Shown here: piece after piece, positions 7,969-17,418 of the stretch
Layout of the letters: every line of letters begins with the position of its first letter
Numbering within the stretch: position 1 is the stretch's first letter
Origin: an uncultured bacterium
Lineage (GTDB): Bacteria; Bacteroidota; Bacteroidia; Bacteroidales; Bacteroidaceae
Reading direction: 5' to 3'
Length of the DNA stretch: 38,616 nt
NCBI GenBank assembly: GCA_946188155.1
Contig: CAMHUC010000030.1
Location: 1-38,616, forward strand
Position numbers and translations under genes: made by a program
Notes under the pieces: model-generated
What the model saw: only the letters and a program-made list of their open reading frames with translations
Told to the model about the DNA's origin: nothing
Databases searched by the model: none

Positions 7969-9954
7969 TCAGGGCTTCCGCTTGATGACGACGACATCCT
8001 TGCTGCGGCTGGCGAAGAGGTCGAAAAGCTGGCGGAGGGTGTCGTACTTGTCGCTGGTGTATACCAGTTCGCTCAGACGGAACTGATAGTGGATGGTCAG
8101 CGTGTGCTCGTCGGCGGCCTCGAAGAGCAGTTGGCCCGTGATGCTCCTATCGGCGGTGGTCACCCTCGTACTCTTGGGCATCTCCTCTATCAGCCAGCCG
8201 TCGGGCAGGGTCAGCCGGATGGTCATGTTGTAGTTCTGACGGCAGGGGAACTCCACGGGCAACCTCCGCTCCTGCTCCACGAAGGGGTTGGAGGTGATGG
8301 GCGTGCCGGTGAACGGGCTGAAGTAGATATGGTCGGCAGTGGCGTCTGCTCGGCGGGTGAACGCGATGGTCTCCCTGACACTGGGGCCGAACTCCCGGTG
8401 GCCCGACATCTGCAGGGCGGTAATCTCGTAGCCGTTGCGTTCAGCCTTCGCAGCCACAAAGGCAGCGCTGTCGGTGGCCGTGCGGAAGGCATGACGCTCT
8501 TCGGCGGCTGCATTGCCCTGATAGAGGACTGTCCGCTCGCCCTTCAGTTCACCGTCGGGCGACAGCGTGGCCTGTATGCTGACCTGCGTTCTGGCTTCGC
8601 CCACCTTCTGCAGGTTGACCCATTGGCCCGGTGCGCCTTTCTGGATGATCCGGGCCTGTTCGGCATAGAGGTTAGGCGACAGCACGTTCAGGTAGCCGTC
8701 GGCCGAGGAGGCATCCAGATAGAACCACTTTTCCCCGTCGGGTATGCCGACGATGAAGGTGTTCAGCTTGTTCAGGCTCGGGTAGGTCTTGGGCAGCCGG
8801 CCATGCCTACGGGTACTGAGCACCACCGGCTCGGCCTTTACGCCCACGTCGCCAAGCATATTGATCAGCATCATGTTCAGGTCGGCATTGGTGCCGCTGC
8901 CTTTCTTGACGACTTCCGAGGCCGGGTGTATCTTCAGGTCGTACTCACCGTTCCACGAGAGGCGCTGCATCAGGAAGTGCCAGGTGGCTGCCACTTTCTG
9001 CGGCAGGTCGCCCATCTGGGCGATGCCGCTGGCCGCCAGTTCCTCACGGTACTTGCTGTGCTTGTGCAGGTGGGAGCCGAAGTCGGGATGGTCGAGCAGG
9101 GTCTGGTCTACCTGTTCCCACTTCTTGCGCACATCGCGGAAACCGCCTCGTGGGTTGTTGATGCGCTGCAGCTCGGCAGTGACCTTGGTGGCATAGTCGT
9201 CGACATTCCATACGAAGTCGTCCTTCTTCAGGGCCGGCAGGTTGCGGGCTGTACAGAGATATACGTTAGTGTTGCATTTGTCGGGGCTGGTGAGGCTGTT
9301 GCTGTTCGACTTGAATGCCAGTGAGCCTTGCGCGACGGACGTCTCGAGCAACTGCATGCCGGTGGTCTCCACATTATATATAAATATGGCCGGTATCTCT
9401 AAGCGGTAGTGCGCGTAGGCGACGGGAATCCCCGTCTGGACGTTCCAGTCGTAGATATGGTAGAACACGTTGCTGTGGAGCCTGTACTCATACTCGATGA
9501 CCGACCCGGCCTTCACCTGGGGGAGGGCGACCTTGGCCAGCATATAGTCCTCGTCGATGCGCTCCTTGAAGAGCCGTTCGCCGCCAATCTTGGTCTTCAC
9601 CGTCTTGCCGTTCTCCACGTTATAGACGGTGGCCTTGAAGTCTGCGATGGTCTCCTGGGCATACTGCTCGCCCGGGTTGTCGATGTAGGAGATGCTGATG
9701 TTGGCATAGTCCTTGCCATCGTCCTTGAGTACCTTGATGCGCCGTTTCACCTCGTAGTCGACGAGGAAGTTATAGAAGTCCATCGTGTAGCTGACGGTGG
9801 TCAGGTCGCAGAGCACCACAGCCGCTGCCTCCGGATCTTTGTCGTAGACGGTCATGTTCAGTTCCTCGGAGGCTGGTTTGCCGAATTTGAGGTTCTGGGC
9901 CTGTACGCCGGCCCAGCACGTCAGTGCAATGATTAGTGTGCAGATTCGTTTCAT
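7969..9954 (-). CDS. secreted DUF3857 protein with degenerate transglutaminase domain
   Basis: A 661-residue protein with a signal peptide (about 1-19, ending VQAQ), an N-terminal DUF3857 beta domain (about 45-235, with YEVKRRIKVLKDDGKDYA) and a transglutaminase-like fold (about 300-425). The catalytic positions are lost. Where active members have a Cys (as in GDCKG), this protein reads GSGTNADLN (352-360). The expected His is replaced near T399, while the Asp of YLDASS (D414) remains. It is thus probably a binding or scaffold version. A C-terminal beta-rich domain follows. Its ATG overlaps the stop of the upstream paralogue (ATGA), so the pair are made together, plausibly as partners. The role is unknown; the envelope location is inferred. 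Confidence 0.85.
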   Translation of the reverse strand: MKRICTLIIALTCWAGVQAQNLKFGKPASEELNMTVYDKDPEAAAVVLCDLTTVSYTMDFYNFLVDYEVKRRIKVLKDDGKDYANISISYIDNPGEQYAQETIADFKATVYNVENGKTVKTKIGGERLFKERIDEDYMLAKVALPQVKAGSVIEYEYRLHSNVFYHIYDWNVQTGIPVAYAHYRLEIPAIFIYNVETTGMQLLETSVAQGSLAFKSNSNSLTSPDKCNTNVYLCTARNLPALKKDDFVWNVDDYATKVTAELQRINNPRGGFRDVRKKWEQVDQTLLDHPDFGSHLHKHSKYREELAASGIAQMGDLPQKVAATWHFLMQRLSWNGEYDLKIHPASEVVKKGSGTNADLNMMLINMLGDVGVKAEPVVLSTRRHGRLPKTYPSLNKLNTFIVGIPDGEKWFYLDASSADGYLNVLSPNLYAEQARIIQKGAPGQWVNLQKVGEARTQVSIQATLSPDGELKGERTVLYQGNAAAEERHAFRTATDSAAFVAAKAERNGYEITALQMSGHREFGPSVRETIAFTRRADATADHIYFSPFTGTPITSNPFVEQERRLPVEFPCRQNYNMTIRLTLPDGWLIEEMPKSTRVTTADRSITGQLLFEAADEHTLTIHYQFRLSELVYTSDKYDTLRQLFDLFASRSKDVVVIKRKP

Positions 9955-11819
9955 GGAATTATGTTTTTTTTGATTACTATCTTCTGGGAAAAAGCGCTGC
10001 CTACGGCCTTGGCGAATGCCGAAAGGTCTGGATAGAGCGACTTGTCGTAGCTGCCGGCCTTGATCAGCACACGGCTCTTGATGCGGACTTCACGCCCTTC
10101 GGGACGGATGGTGAAGTGGAACTCGCCGAAGGGCTGCTGCAGCGTGACCGCTCGCGGCATGGCCTCGATGGCATAGCCGTCGGGGATGACAAGCGTGATA
10201 TCGTCCTCGTCGGCATAGCCTGTCTCCAGCCATACATCTTCCTGACGGCCGCCGACCGTCGACGGAACATCGTAGCTTCGGCGAAACGGACTGACAGGCA
10301 GGAACAGGCGCTGGCCGGTGACCGTGGCATAACGCTGACAGCTGATGCCGGCATCGACTGCCAGCGATGCGCCGTCGTCGTGTAGGTTAAATATCTGGAT
10401 TTCTGTCTGTGGCACCTTCAACATACGCAGCAGGGCCTCCTGGCGCTCCTTGCCGTCCATCGACAGCAGGGAAGCATATTGCTCATACTGCCAGTTGCTC
10501 CACTCCCTGAATAGGATCATCTCGGCTGCCCCGCTGCCGTCAACCTCGACGCGCACGCCACTGTGCATCACGTTGGCGGTGTCGGCATAAGCAGGCAGTC
10601 GCACCAGCCTGCCGCCCTTCGGGCCAATCTCCACGGCGTCGTGCCCGGCAATGTCCTCATGCATATAGCCCATCGGCAGCCGGGGGTTGGTACATTCCAG
10701 CCACAGGGTGTCGCCAGGCAGGGGCACCTCGAGGATGACATGGTCCAGCTGACCCACACTGGCGAAGTCGGGCAAGAGCCGACGGTTACGGGTGCTGATG
10801 GTTGTATAATAAGAAGGTATGCCAACCTCCTTCAGCATGGCACGCATATAGTTGGAAAGTCCCTTGCAGTCGCCGTAACCGCTGCGACAGACTCCGGCGG
10901 CGGAGGCGGGCCGCTGGCCGCCGATGCCGAGGAGGATGGCCACGTAGCGGGTCGTCTTACCCAGTTCCTGATAGAGTGCCGCCACCTTTTCGCGGTCGGA
11001 GAGGCCGTTGGTCAGCTGGTGGAGGCGCTGACAGACATCTTCGGGCAGGGCTTCGGAGCCGTTGATCAGACTGTATTCCCACAGTCCATAGTCGTTCCAA
11101 CTGCGCAGACTTCCCCGCGTGCCATAGTACACAAAGTCGGAGGGGGTGAAATAGGCCACGGGGCACCGCTCACCCAGCGGCCGGGAATAGGGCTCCCTGC
11201 ATAGCGGCGGCAGGGGGCCGAGTGCCAGCACAAGGGTCTTGGAATACTTGGAGGAATCGGCCATCATGACCGTCTGGCTGATGTTCTGCGTGGCATGGCG
11301 TATCTCCATGCTCTTCGGCACTGTCAGGCGATAGACGGCTTTCTTCACGCTGACGTCATAGTCGGTCTGCGGGCAGAATCGTGGAAACTCTATCAGGTTG
11401 TCGTGACTGTCGATGGTCCACTCGTAAGTGACGGTGACGGGATACGTCGGAGGCGTGTATTCCAGATACTCCTGATGTTCGTCGATTGCCAGATAGGGAG
11501 AGTACTCCGTGTACTTCAAGTCATTCTCCCTCAACTTTCGGATTACCTGCCCGCTACCGTCGGTCACGCTCCCCCTGAAACTGGTCAGCCGGTCGTTGCC
11601 GCCGACAGAGCAGACGAAGCTGGCCAGCGAGGCCCCCTGCGCGTTGAGAATCGTAGTCACCCGGCGGTAATGCACTACCGCGTGAGTACGGCTGTCACAG
11701 TTAATCTCCGTCACCGACTCCTCTACAACTGCCTTCTGAGCCAACGCCGGAAATGGCACCGCCAATAGCAGGGCCAGAAAGCAGAAAACCCTTCGATTCC
11801 ATCGCACCAGTGATTGCAT
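9951..11819 (-). CDS. secreted DUF3857/transglutaminase-like protein with intact Cys
   Basis: A 622-residue protein with a signal peptide (about 1-28, ending PALAQ), DUF3857 (about 35-230) and a transglutaminase-like domain (about 265-390). The active site looks intact: Cys318 in RSGYGDCKGL and His360 in QLDHVILEV, with LECTN (374-378) in the place of the usual acidic third residue (Glu375). Active members may cross-link, hydrolyse or deamidate proteins or peptides, but no substrate is known for this clade. It is encoded first of two overlapping genes; the second is a Cys-less paralogue. The divergent 180-bp gap carries promoters for both directions. Confidence 0.87.
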   Translation of the reverse strand: MQSLVRWNRRVFCFLALLLAVPFPALAQKAVVEESVTEINCDSRTHAVVHYRRVTTILNAQGASLASFVCSVGGNDRLTSFRGSVTDGSGQVIRKLRENDLKYTEYSPYLAIDEHQEYLEYTPPTYPVTVTYEWTIDSHDNLIEFPRFCPQTDYDVSVKKAVYRLTVPKSMEIRHATQNISQTVMMADSSKYSKTLVLALGPLPPLCREPYSRPLGERCPVAYFTPSDFVYYGTRGSLRSWNDYGLWEYSLINGSEALPEDVCQRLHQLTNGLSDREKVAALYQELGKTTRYVAILLGIGGQRPASAAGVCRSGYGDCKGLSNYMRAMLKEVGIPSYYTTISTRNRRLLPDFASVGQLDHVILEVPLPGDTLWLECTNPRLPMGYMHEDIAGHDAVEIGPKGGRLVRLPAYADTANVMHSGVRVEVDGSGAAEMILFREWSNWQYEQYASLLSMDGKERQEALLRMLKVPQTEIQIFNLHDDGASLAVDAGISCQRYATVTGQRLFLPVSPFRRSYDVPSTVGGRQEDVWLETGYADEDDITLVIPDGYAIEAMPRAVTLQQPFGEFHFTIRPEGREVRIKSRVLIKAGSYDKSLYPDLSAFAKAVGSAFSQKIVIKKNIIP

Positions 11820-11845
11820 AGTTGCTGCTCTTTACGATTTACATG

Positions 11846-11853
11846 CAAAGATA
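11846..11853 (-). promoter_or_regulatory. -7 box for the transglutaminase-like operon
   Basis: TATCTTTG on the minus strand is 26 bp before the ATG at 11819. A convincing -33 TTTG is not present at 19-21 bp. Confidence 0.5.
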
Positions 11854-11935
11854 CAACTTTTTCGCCAACTCCGGCAGTTTTCCGACAGAAAAAGTGTAAA
11901 AATGTGACGAATGCCTCAGTTTTCCGTCTAAACGC

Positions 11936-11966
11936 TTGCGGATTTGGATGATTCTTCGTAAATTTG
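11936..11966 (+). promoter_or_regulatory. promoter of the LRR-GH95-AraC operon
   Basis: TTGC (11936-11939), a 19-bp spacer and TAAATTTG (11959-11966) give a near-consensus Bacteroidetes promoter 34 bp before the ATG at 12001. Confidence 0.6.
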
Positions 11967-12000
11967 TCGCAAAATAACAGTTGCTTAAAGATCTGCAGAC

Positions 12001-12984
12001 ATGAATAGACCGGACTTTTCTCAGAGGAAGTGGACAGGAGCAGTAGCCATGGTGGTTATGCTGCTAACCCATCTGTCGGCAGCAGCCCAGAGTGAGTATT
12101 CCGGACTGAAATGTAAGGCTCTGAGCGTCTCTACGGTAGAAATCGTGGGCTATGCCGAGGCTTTGGACGGCGGCGAACTGGTGATACCCTCCCAGATAGG
12201 AGGCATGACTGTGGTATCGATTGGACATACGGCCTTCAAGGGCTGCGGCATCACGAGCCTGACGCTGCCAGAGACCATCAGCGAGATAGGCTACGGTGCC
12301 TTTATGGACTGCGACCGCCTGCTGACAGTCAACATCGGTGCCGTATCGCCACCACACACCAACGGCTACTCCTTCGGCTCCATCACCATGAAACTGGGGC
12401 GCCTCCTGGTGCCGACGGGGTGCAGGGAGGCATACAAGGACATGGGGTTCTGGCACGTGTATGACAACGGCGGCGAGCGCGAATACCATACACTCACCAT
12501 CACCACAAGACGTGACGACGGCAAGAACGACTTCTCGACGTTCGACGTGAACGGCATCGAGCGCCAGGGCGCCGAGTTCACGCATGAGTTCGACAAGGGG
12601 CTGCCCATCACAGTCAAGGTGACGCCCTCGAAAGACTACGAACTGCTGAAGATGACGGTGAACGGCGAGGATGTGACGAATCAGGTGGAAGACAACACTT
12701 ATCAGATGACCGGGCTGGCAGGCAACACCCTCATAGAAGTGACCGCCCAGCAGAAACCTGTGGGGCTGACCATCGGCCAGGCCGCTGGCGGCTCAGTGAC
12801 GGTGGTGGCCGACAGAGACATCAAGAACTACCAGATGCGTGTGGTGCCCGATGAAGGCTATTCGCTGTCGCAGTTGACAGAAGGCAAGAAGAATCTGCTG
12901 AACTTGCCAAATTACTGGCGCGACTTCGATAGGAGTATAAATAAGAAAGGTGCATACACGGTGAGATACAAGAAGGACCAATAG
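12001..12984 (+). CDS. secreted BspA-like leucine-rich repeat protein (short)
   Basis: A 327-residue protein with a signal peptide (about 1-29, ending SAAAQ) and a few LRR_5 (BspA/TpLRR) repeats in residues 55-115, for example SIGHTAFKGCGITSLTLPET and EIGYGAFMDCDRLLTVNI. Two or three beta-sandwich repeats follow (about 155-320) with a TVNGEDVTNQV / ITVKVTPSKDYELLKMTV pattern seen in Bacteroidetes surface proteins. BspA-type LRRs often mediate adhesion. The stop is 12 bp before the next LRR gene and no terminator intervenes. It lacks the C-terminal sorting tail seen in its neighbour. Confidence 0.85.
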   Translation: MNRPDFSQRKWTGAVAMVVMLLTHLSAAAQSEYSGLKCKALSVSTVEIVGYAEALDGGELVIPSQIGGMTVVSIGHTAFKGCGITSLTLPETISEIGYGAFMDCDRLLTVNIGAVSPPHTNGYSFGSITMKLGRLLVPTGCREAYKDMGFWHVYDNGGEREYHTLTITTRRDDGKNDFSTFDVNGIERQGAEFTHEFDKGLPITVKVTPSKDYELLKMTVNGEDVTNQVEDNTYQMTGLAGNTLIEVTAQQKPVGLTIGQAAGGSVTVVADRDIKNYQMRVVPDEGYSLSQLTEGKKNLLNLPNYWRDFDRSINKKGAYTVRYKKDQ

Positions 12985-12996
12985 GAGGAGAGCAGC

Positions 12997-14970
12997 ATGA
13001 GAAAGATACTGATGAGCATAGCCCTGCTGGCCATGGTATGCAGGGCAGCGGCCGAGGACTTCAGGATAGGCGACTGCTACTACACCATCACGTCGGCTAC
13101 CACAGTGACACTCGACCAGGTGAGAGACGCTGCCGGCCACGTTGAGATAGCCAGCCACGTCAGTTACAGTGGCTACGACTTCACGGTGACGGCCATCGGC
13201 CAGAGTTGTTTCAGGGAGACTATCATCAGCAGCGTGTCGATACCGGCCACGGTGACCACGATTGGGGGCAACGCCTTTTCCACCTGTCCGATGCTTCGGG
13301 AGATTACCCTGCATGAGGGTCTCGAAGAGGTGTCCTACGGCTGTTTCGGCAACTGTGAGAGATTAGCGTCGGTAAGTATGCCGCTGACGGTCAAGAGGAT
13401 TGGCGAGGGGGCCTTCAAGGGCTGCACCAGTTTAGAGAAGATAGAGTTGCACGAGGGTATCGCAGAGATTGGCGGCGAGGCCTTCAGCCAGTGCGCCGTG
13501 CGGGAGATGGTGCTGCCGGCATCGCTCACATTCCTGGGGTCGAAAGCCTTTCAGGACAGCAAGGCTCTCGGTAGCATCGTCATCAAAGGCAGCATCGGCT
13601 CGCTGGCCGACCATGTGTTCGCCAATTGCACTGCCCTGCAGCACATCGTACTGGAGCATCCCGTAGAAAGTCTCGGCAAGGGGGCCTTTGAAGGTTGCGC
13701 AAGTCTGGCTGACATCGAACTGCCAGAAGGGCTGACAGCCATCCGGATGAACTGCTTCGACGGCTGCGGCAGTCTACATGAACTGACACTGCCCGCCTCG
13801 ATCCGCACACTCGAAGGGGGCTGTTTCCGGAACAGCGGACTGACGAGGATAACCATCCCCGAGGGCGTGGAGACACTGGAGGCGAGCATCTTCGGCGAGT
13901 GTGCCTCACTCACGAGCGTCGGCTTGCCGCGAACACTCACCCGTATCGGCGATTTTGCCTTCTATCATTGTGCCAGCCTGAAGGAGGTGGTCATCCCTGA
14001 GAATGTCATACAGGTGGACCGATGGAGTTTCAGTGGGTGCAGTAGCCTGGAGCGGGTCGTCTGCCGCAGTACAAACCTGAATACCGAATATATCGCCGAC
14101 AACACGTTCGACGACAGCCACTACAGCCGGGTACAACTGACCGTTCCCACAGGACAGAAGGCCTCCTATACAGCCAACGAGCGATGGAACCGCTTCGCAA
14201 GCATCACAGAGAGCGACCTGGGGCCAAACTACAACTATGCCAAGGTGCATGTGGCTAAGCACGGAGCGGTGGCCTACGAGGGAGAGACCCTGGTGGGCGA
14301 CACCAATGGCGGCGACCTCAAGCAGTACACCATCCTGTATGAGGAGGGCAAGGACACCTATCTCACCATCCTGCCCGACGAGAACTACGAGCCGGATATC
14401 GGCGTCTACAACGCACTACCACAATGGAAAGAGGCCGAGGAATACATGAAGGGCAACGAACTGCACTTCGGGGCCGACAGCAGGCCGACAGAGATTGTAG
14501 TACACTTCCAGGACTTGTACTCCATCATCACCATCCGGCAGGGCGAGGGCGGATGCTTCCAGTTGAGGGCACAGCGCAATCACCAGTACCAGTATCGTGC
14601 CAACCCGCTCAGCGGCTGGCAACTGCACAGCATCACCTACGACGGCACCGACATGACAGCGATGCTCGACGAGCGGCAGATGCTGCAGACACCACCACTG
14701 ACACACGACGTCACCCTCAGCATCGCCTTCGAGAAGATTGAGACGGGCATAGCGGCAACGGTACACGAGCCTGCCATCCACGTCTATGGCAGCGACGGTA
14801 CACTCCATATCGAGCACGCTGAGCCGGGAGAGTCCATCAGCATCTACACCGCCGACGGCGTCCTGGCAGGAACATGGGTGGCGCAGACGGACAGCATGCA
14901 GGTCAAACTGCCCAGCAACAAACTCTACATCGTCAGCTCCAAACAGAAACGCGTGAAAATTTGGCTATAA
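12997..14970 (+). CDS. secreted BspA-like LRR protein with T9SS-like C-terminal tail
   Basis: A 657-residue protein with a signal peptide (about 1-19, ending CRAAA). A long run of LRR_5 repeats fills about 55-385; each unit is about 23 residues with F..C..L..I.LP and A(F)..C signatures, for example RIGEGAFKGCTSLEKIEL. A beta-rich segment (about 405-570) with glycine-lysine turns follows. The final 65 residues (IHVYGSDGTLHIEHAEPG ... SISIYTADG) resemble type A sorting tails of the type IX secretion system, implying export to the cell surface. It starts 12 bp after the preceding LRR gene and ends 3 bp before the GH95 gene, so the four genes are probably one transcript. Confidence 0.88.
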   Translation: MRKILMSIALLAMVCRAAAEDFRIGDCYYTITSATTVTLDQVRDAAGHVEIASHVSYSGYDFTVTAIGQSCFRETIISSVSIPATVTTIGGNAFSTCPMLREITLHEGLEEVSYGCFGNCERLASVSMPLTVKRIGEGAFKGCTSLEKIELHEGIAEIGGEAFSQCAVREMVLPASLTFLGSKAFQDSKALGSIVIKGSIGSLADHVFANCTALQHIVLEHPVESLGKGAFEGCASLADIELPEGLTAIRMNCFDGCGSLHELTLPASIRTLEGGCFRNSGLTRITIPEGVETLEASIFGECASLTSVGLPRTLTRIGDFAFYHCASLKEVVIPENVIQVDRWSFSGCSSLERVVCRSTNLNTEYIADNTFDDSHYSRVQLTVPTGQKASYTANERWNRFASITESDLGPNYNYAKVHVAKHGAVAYEGETLVGDTNGGDLKQYTILYEEGKDTYLTILPDENYEPDIGVYNALPQWKEAEEYMKGNELHFGADSRPTEIVVHFQDLYSIITIRQGEGGCFQLRAQRNHQYQYRANPLSGWQLHSITYDGTDMTAMLDERQMLQTPPLTHDVTLSIAFEKIETGIAATVHEPAIHVYGSDGTLHIEHAEPGESISIYTADGVLAGTWVAQTDSMQVKLPSNKLYIVSSKQKRVKIWL

Positions 14971-14973
14971 ACT

Positions 14974-17418
14974 ATGATAAAGAGACATTTCATCTACCTT
15001 TGCTCGCTGCTGATGACGGCGGGCAGTGCGAAAGCCCAGCAGGCTCCGATGGTGCTGCAGTACGACCGGCCGGCACAGTACTTCGAGGAGTCGCTGCCCA
15101 TCGGCAACGGAAAACTCGGTGCCCTCGTCTATGGCGGTACGGACGACAACATCATCTATCTGAACGACATCACCCTCTGGACAGGCAAGCCCGTAGACCG
15201 CAACCTCGACAGCGACGCCCACCAGTGGATTCCCAAGATACGCGAGGCCCTCTTCCGCGAGGACTACCAGACCGCCGACTCACTGCAACTCCGCGTGCAG
15301 GGACCGAACTCCCAGTTCTTCCAACCCCTCGGCACCCTTCACATCAAGGACCTCGGCCTCGGCGAAGTCACCGACTACCACCGCTCCCTGAGCCTCGACA
15401 GCGCCATCATCCGCGACCGCTACGTGCGTGACGGCACTGCCGTCACGAGAGAGTACTTCGCCTCTCACCCCGACAGGCTCATCGCCATCCGTCTGCGCGG
15501 CGACATCAACTGCCGCATAGCACTCACCGCCCAGGTGCCTCATCAGGTGAAGGCCGGCATCGGCCAACTGACGATGACCGGCCACGCCACCGGCGACCCG
15601 CAGGAGAGCATCCACTTCTGCACGATACTCTCGGTGAAGACCGACGGCGAGATGACTGCCGCCGACTCGTCGCTCACCATCACCAAGGCCCGCGAGGCCA
15701 TCGTCTACATCATCAACGAGACCAGTTTCAACGGCTTCGACCGCCACCCCGTCCGTGAAGCCGCCCCCTACTTAGAGAACGCCGCCAACGCCATCTGGCA
15801 CACCCAGAACCTCACCTTCGACGACTTCTACCAGCGCCACCTCGCCGACTATAAAGCCATCTACGACCGCGTCACCCTCCGTCTCTCGTCCAGTAAACCG
15901 TCGTATTACGACGGTCCCACCGACACCCTCCTCAAGACCTACGCCGACACCCACGGCCAGGCCCCGGGCAGCCGCTACCTCGAAGAGCTCTACTTCCAGT
16001 ATGGCCGCTATCTGCTCATCTCCTCATCCCGCACGCCTGGCGTTCCCGCCAACCTGCAGGGTCTCTGGAGTCCCCACCTCTGGTCGCCCTGGCGCGGCAA
16101 CTACACGGTGAACATCAACCTTGAAGAGAACTACTGGCCCGCCTTCGTGGCCAACATGGCAGAGATGGCCGAGCCCCTCGACGGCTTCGTCAGCGCCCTT
16201 GCTGCCAATGGCCGCTACACGGCACAGAACTACTACGGCATCAGTGAAGGCTGGTGTTCAAGCCACAACAGCGACATCTGGGCCATGACCAACCCTGTGG
16301 GCGAGAAGCGAGAAAGCCCCGAATGGTCGAACTGGAACATGGGCGGCGCCTGGCTCGTCAACACCCTCTGGGAGCGCTACCTCTTCACCCAGGATAAGGA
16401 ATACCTGCGCACCGTGGCCTATCCGCTGATGCGCGGGGCTGCCGACTTCTGTCTCCGCTGGCTCATCGACAATCCCAAGCAGCCGGGCGAACTCATCACC
16501 GCCCCCAGCACCTCGCCCGAGAATGAGTACAAGACTCCCGAGGGCTATCACGGCACCACCTGCTACGGCGGCACCGCCGACTTGGCCATCATCCGCGAGC
16601 TGCTCACCAACACCATCGCCGCCAGTTCAGTATGCGGCGGTAATTCCGCCGCCTACAAGAAGGCTCTCGCCCGCCTGCACCCCTACACCATCGGCAAGGA
16701 CGGCGACCTGAACGAGTGGTACTACGACTGGGATGACTGGGACCCGCAGCACCGCCACCAGAGTCACCTTATCGGCCTCTACCCCGGCAGCCATATACCA
16801 GCCGGAAAGCCCGGAAAATCCGGAATGTCCGGAAAGTCCGGAAAGTCCGGAATATCCGGGAATCCCGGAATATCCGCCACCCCCGCCGACCTGCTCAAAG
16901 CCTGCGAGCGCACCCTCGAAATCAAGGGCGACCATACCACCGGCTGGAGCACCGGCTGGCGCATTAACCTCTGGGCCCGCCTGCACAAACCAGAGCAGGC
17001 CTACCACATCTACCAGAAACTGCTCACCTACGTATCCCCTGACAAATACCGGGGCCCGGATCGCCGGCGTTCGGGTGGCACTTACCCCAATCTCTTCGAT
17101 GCCCATCCGCCCTTCCAGATTGACGGCAATTTCGGTGGCACGGCTGGCGTCTGCGAGATGCTCATGCAGTCGGCGACAGACTCTGGCAAGACGACCATCG
17201 AGCTGCTTCCCGCACTGCCCGAGGCGTGGAGCGAGGGCGAGGTAAGCGGACTCTGTGCCCGTGGCGGCTTCGAGGTGAGCTTCGAATGGAAGCAGGGTCA
17301 TGTGCGCGACTGCCACATCATGTCGCGCAAGGGTGGCTTTGTCACCTTATTATATAATGGTCAGCAGAAGAGTTTCAAGATGAAAGCAGGACAGACCCTG
17401 CCAGTGAAGACATGGTGA
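14974..17418 (+). CDS. glycoside hydrolase family 95 (alpha-L-fucosidase type)
   Basis: An 814-residue GH95 enzyme; the family cleaves alpha-1,2-fucose (and sometimes alpha-galactose) by inversion, for example from mucin O-glycans, milk oligosaccharides or xyloglucan. A signal peptide covers about 1-22. The N-terminal beta-sandwich carries ESLPIGNGKLGALVYGG, and an (alpha/alpha)6 barrel follows. Expected active-site residues are present: N380 and N382 in TVNINLEENYW, the general acid E516 in STSPENEY, and D718 in HPPFQIDGNFGG. Residues 611-634 are a G-x-S repeat (GKSG, GMSG) encoded by a 9-bp tandem repeat in a loop that is normally short. The last 7 bp overlap the AraC gene. Which linkage it cuts is not decidable here. 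Confidence 0.94.
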   Translation: MIKRHFIYLCSLLMTAGSAKAQQAPMVLQYDRPAQYFEESLPIGNGKLGALVYGGTDDNIIYLNDITLWTGKPVDRNLDSDAHQWIPKIREALFREDYQTADSLQLRVQGPNSQFFQPLGTLHIKDLGLGEVTDYHRSLSLDSAIIRDRYVRDGTAVTREYFASHPDRLIAIRLRGDINCRIALTAQVPHQVKAGIGQLTMTGHATGDPQESIHFCTILSVKTDGEMTAADSSLTITKAREAIVYIINETSFNGFDRHPVREAAPYLENAANAIWHTQNLTFDDFYQRHLADYKAIYDRVTLRLSSSKPSYYDGPTDTLLKTYADTHGQAPGSRYLEELYFQYGRYLLISSSRTPGVPANLQGLWSPHLWSPWRGNYTVNINLEENYWPAFVANMAEMAEPLDGFVSALAANGRYTAQNYYGISEGWCSSHNSDIWAMTNPVGEKRESPEWSNWNMGGAWLVNTLWERYLFTQDKEYLRTVAYPLMRGAADFCLRWLIDNPKQPGELITAPSTSPENEYKTPEGYHGTTCYGGTADLAIIRELLTNTIAASSVCGGNSAAYKKALARLHPYTIGKDGDLNEWYYDWDDWDPQHRHQSHLIGLYPGSHIPAGKPGKSGMSGKSGKSGISGNPGISATPADLLKACERTLEIKGDHTTGWSTGWRINLWARLHKPEQAYHIYQKLLTYVSPDKYRGPDRRRSGGTYPNLFDAHPPFQIDGNFGGTAGVCEMLMQSATDSGKTTIELLPALPEAWSEGEVSGLCARGGFEVSFEWKQGHVRDCHIMSRKGGFVTLLYNGQQKSFKMKAGQTLPVKTW
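16799..16876 (+). repeat. in-frame 9-bp tandem repeat inside the GH95 gene
   Basis: Degenerate copies of TCCGGAAAG (TCCGGAATG, TCCGGAATA) run for about 75 bp. The 9-bp period keeps the frame and encodes Gly-Lys-Ser / Gly-Ile-Ser triplets, collagen-like, between the LIGLYPGSHI strand and the ADLLKACERTLEI helix of the barrel. Confidence 0.9.

Noticed and set aside
7395..7997. Minus-strand frame with RYSVITLFRHHVI repeats
   Set aside because: Generated by the 16-bp array; it overlaps the Ptb-like gene in another frame and has no promoter.
8089..9324. Plus-strand open frame of 411 codons
   Set aside because: Antisense to the DUF3857 gene, with no signal, domain or promoter.
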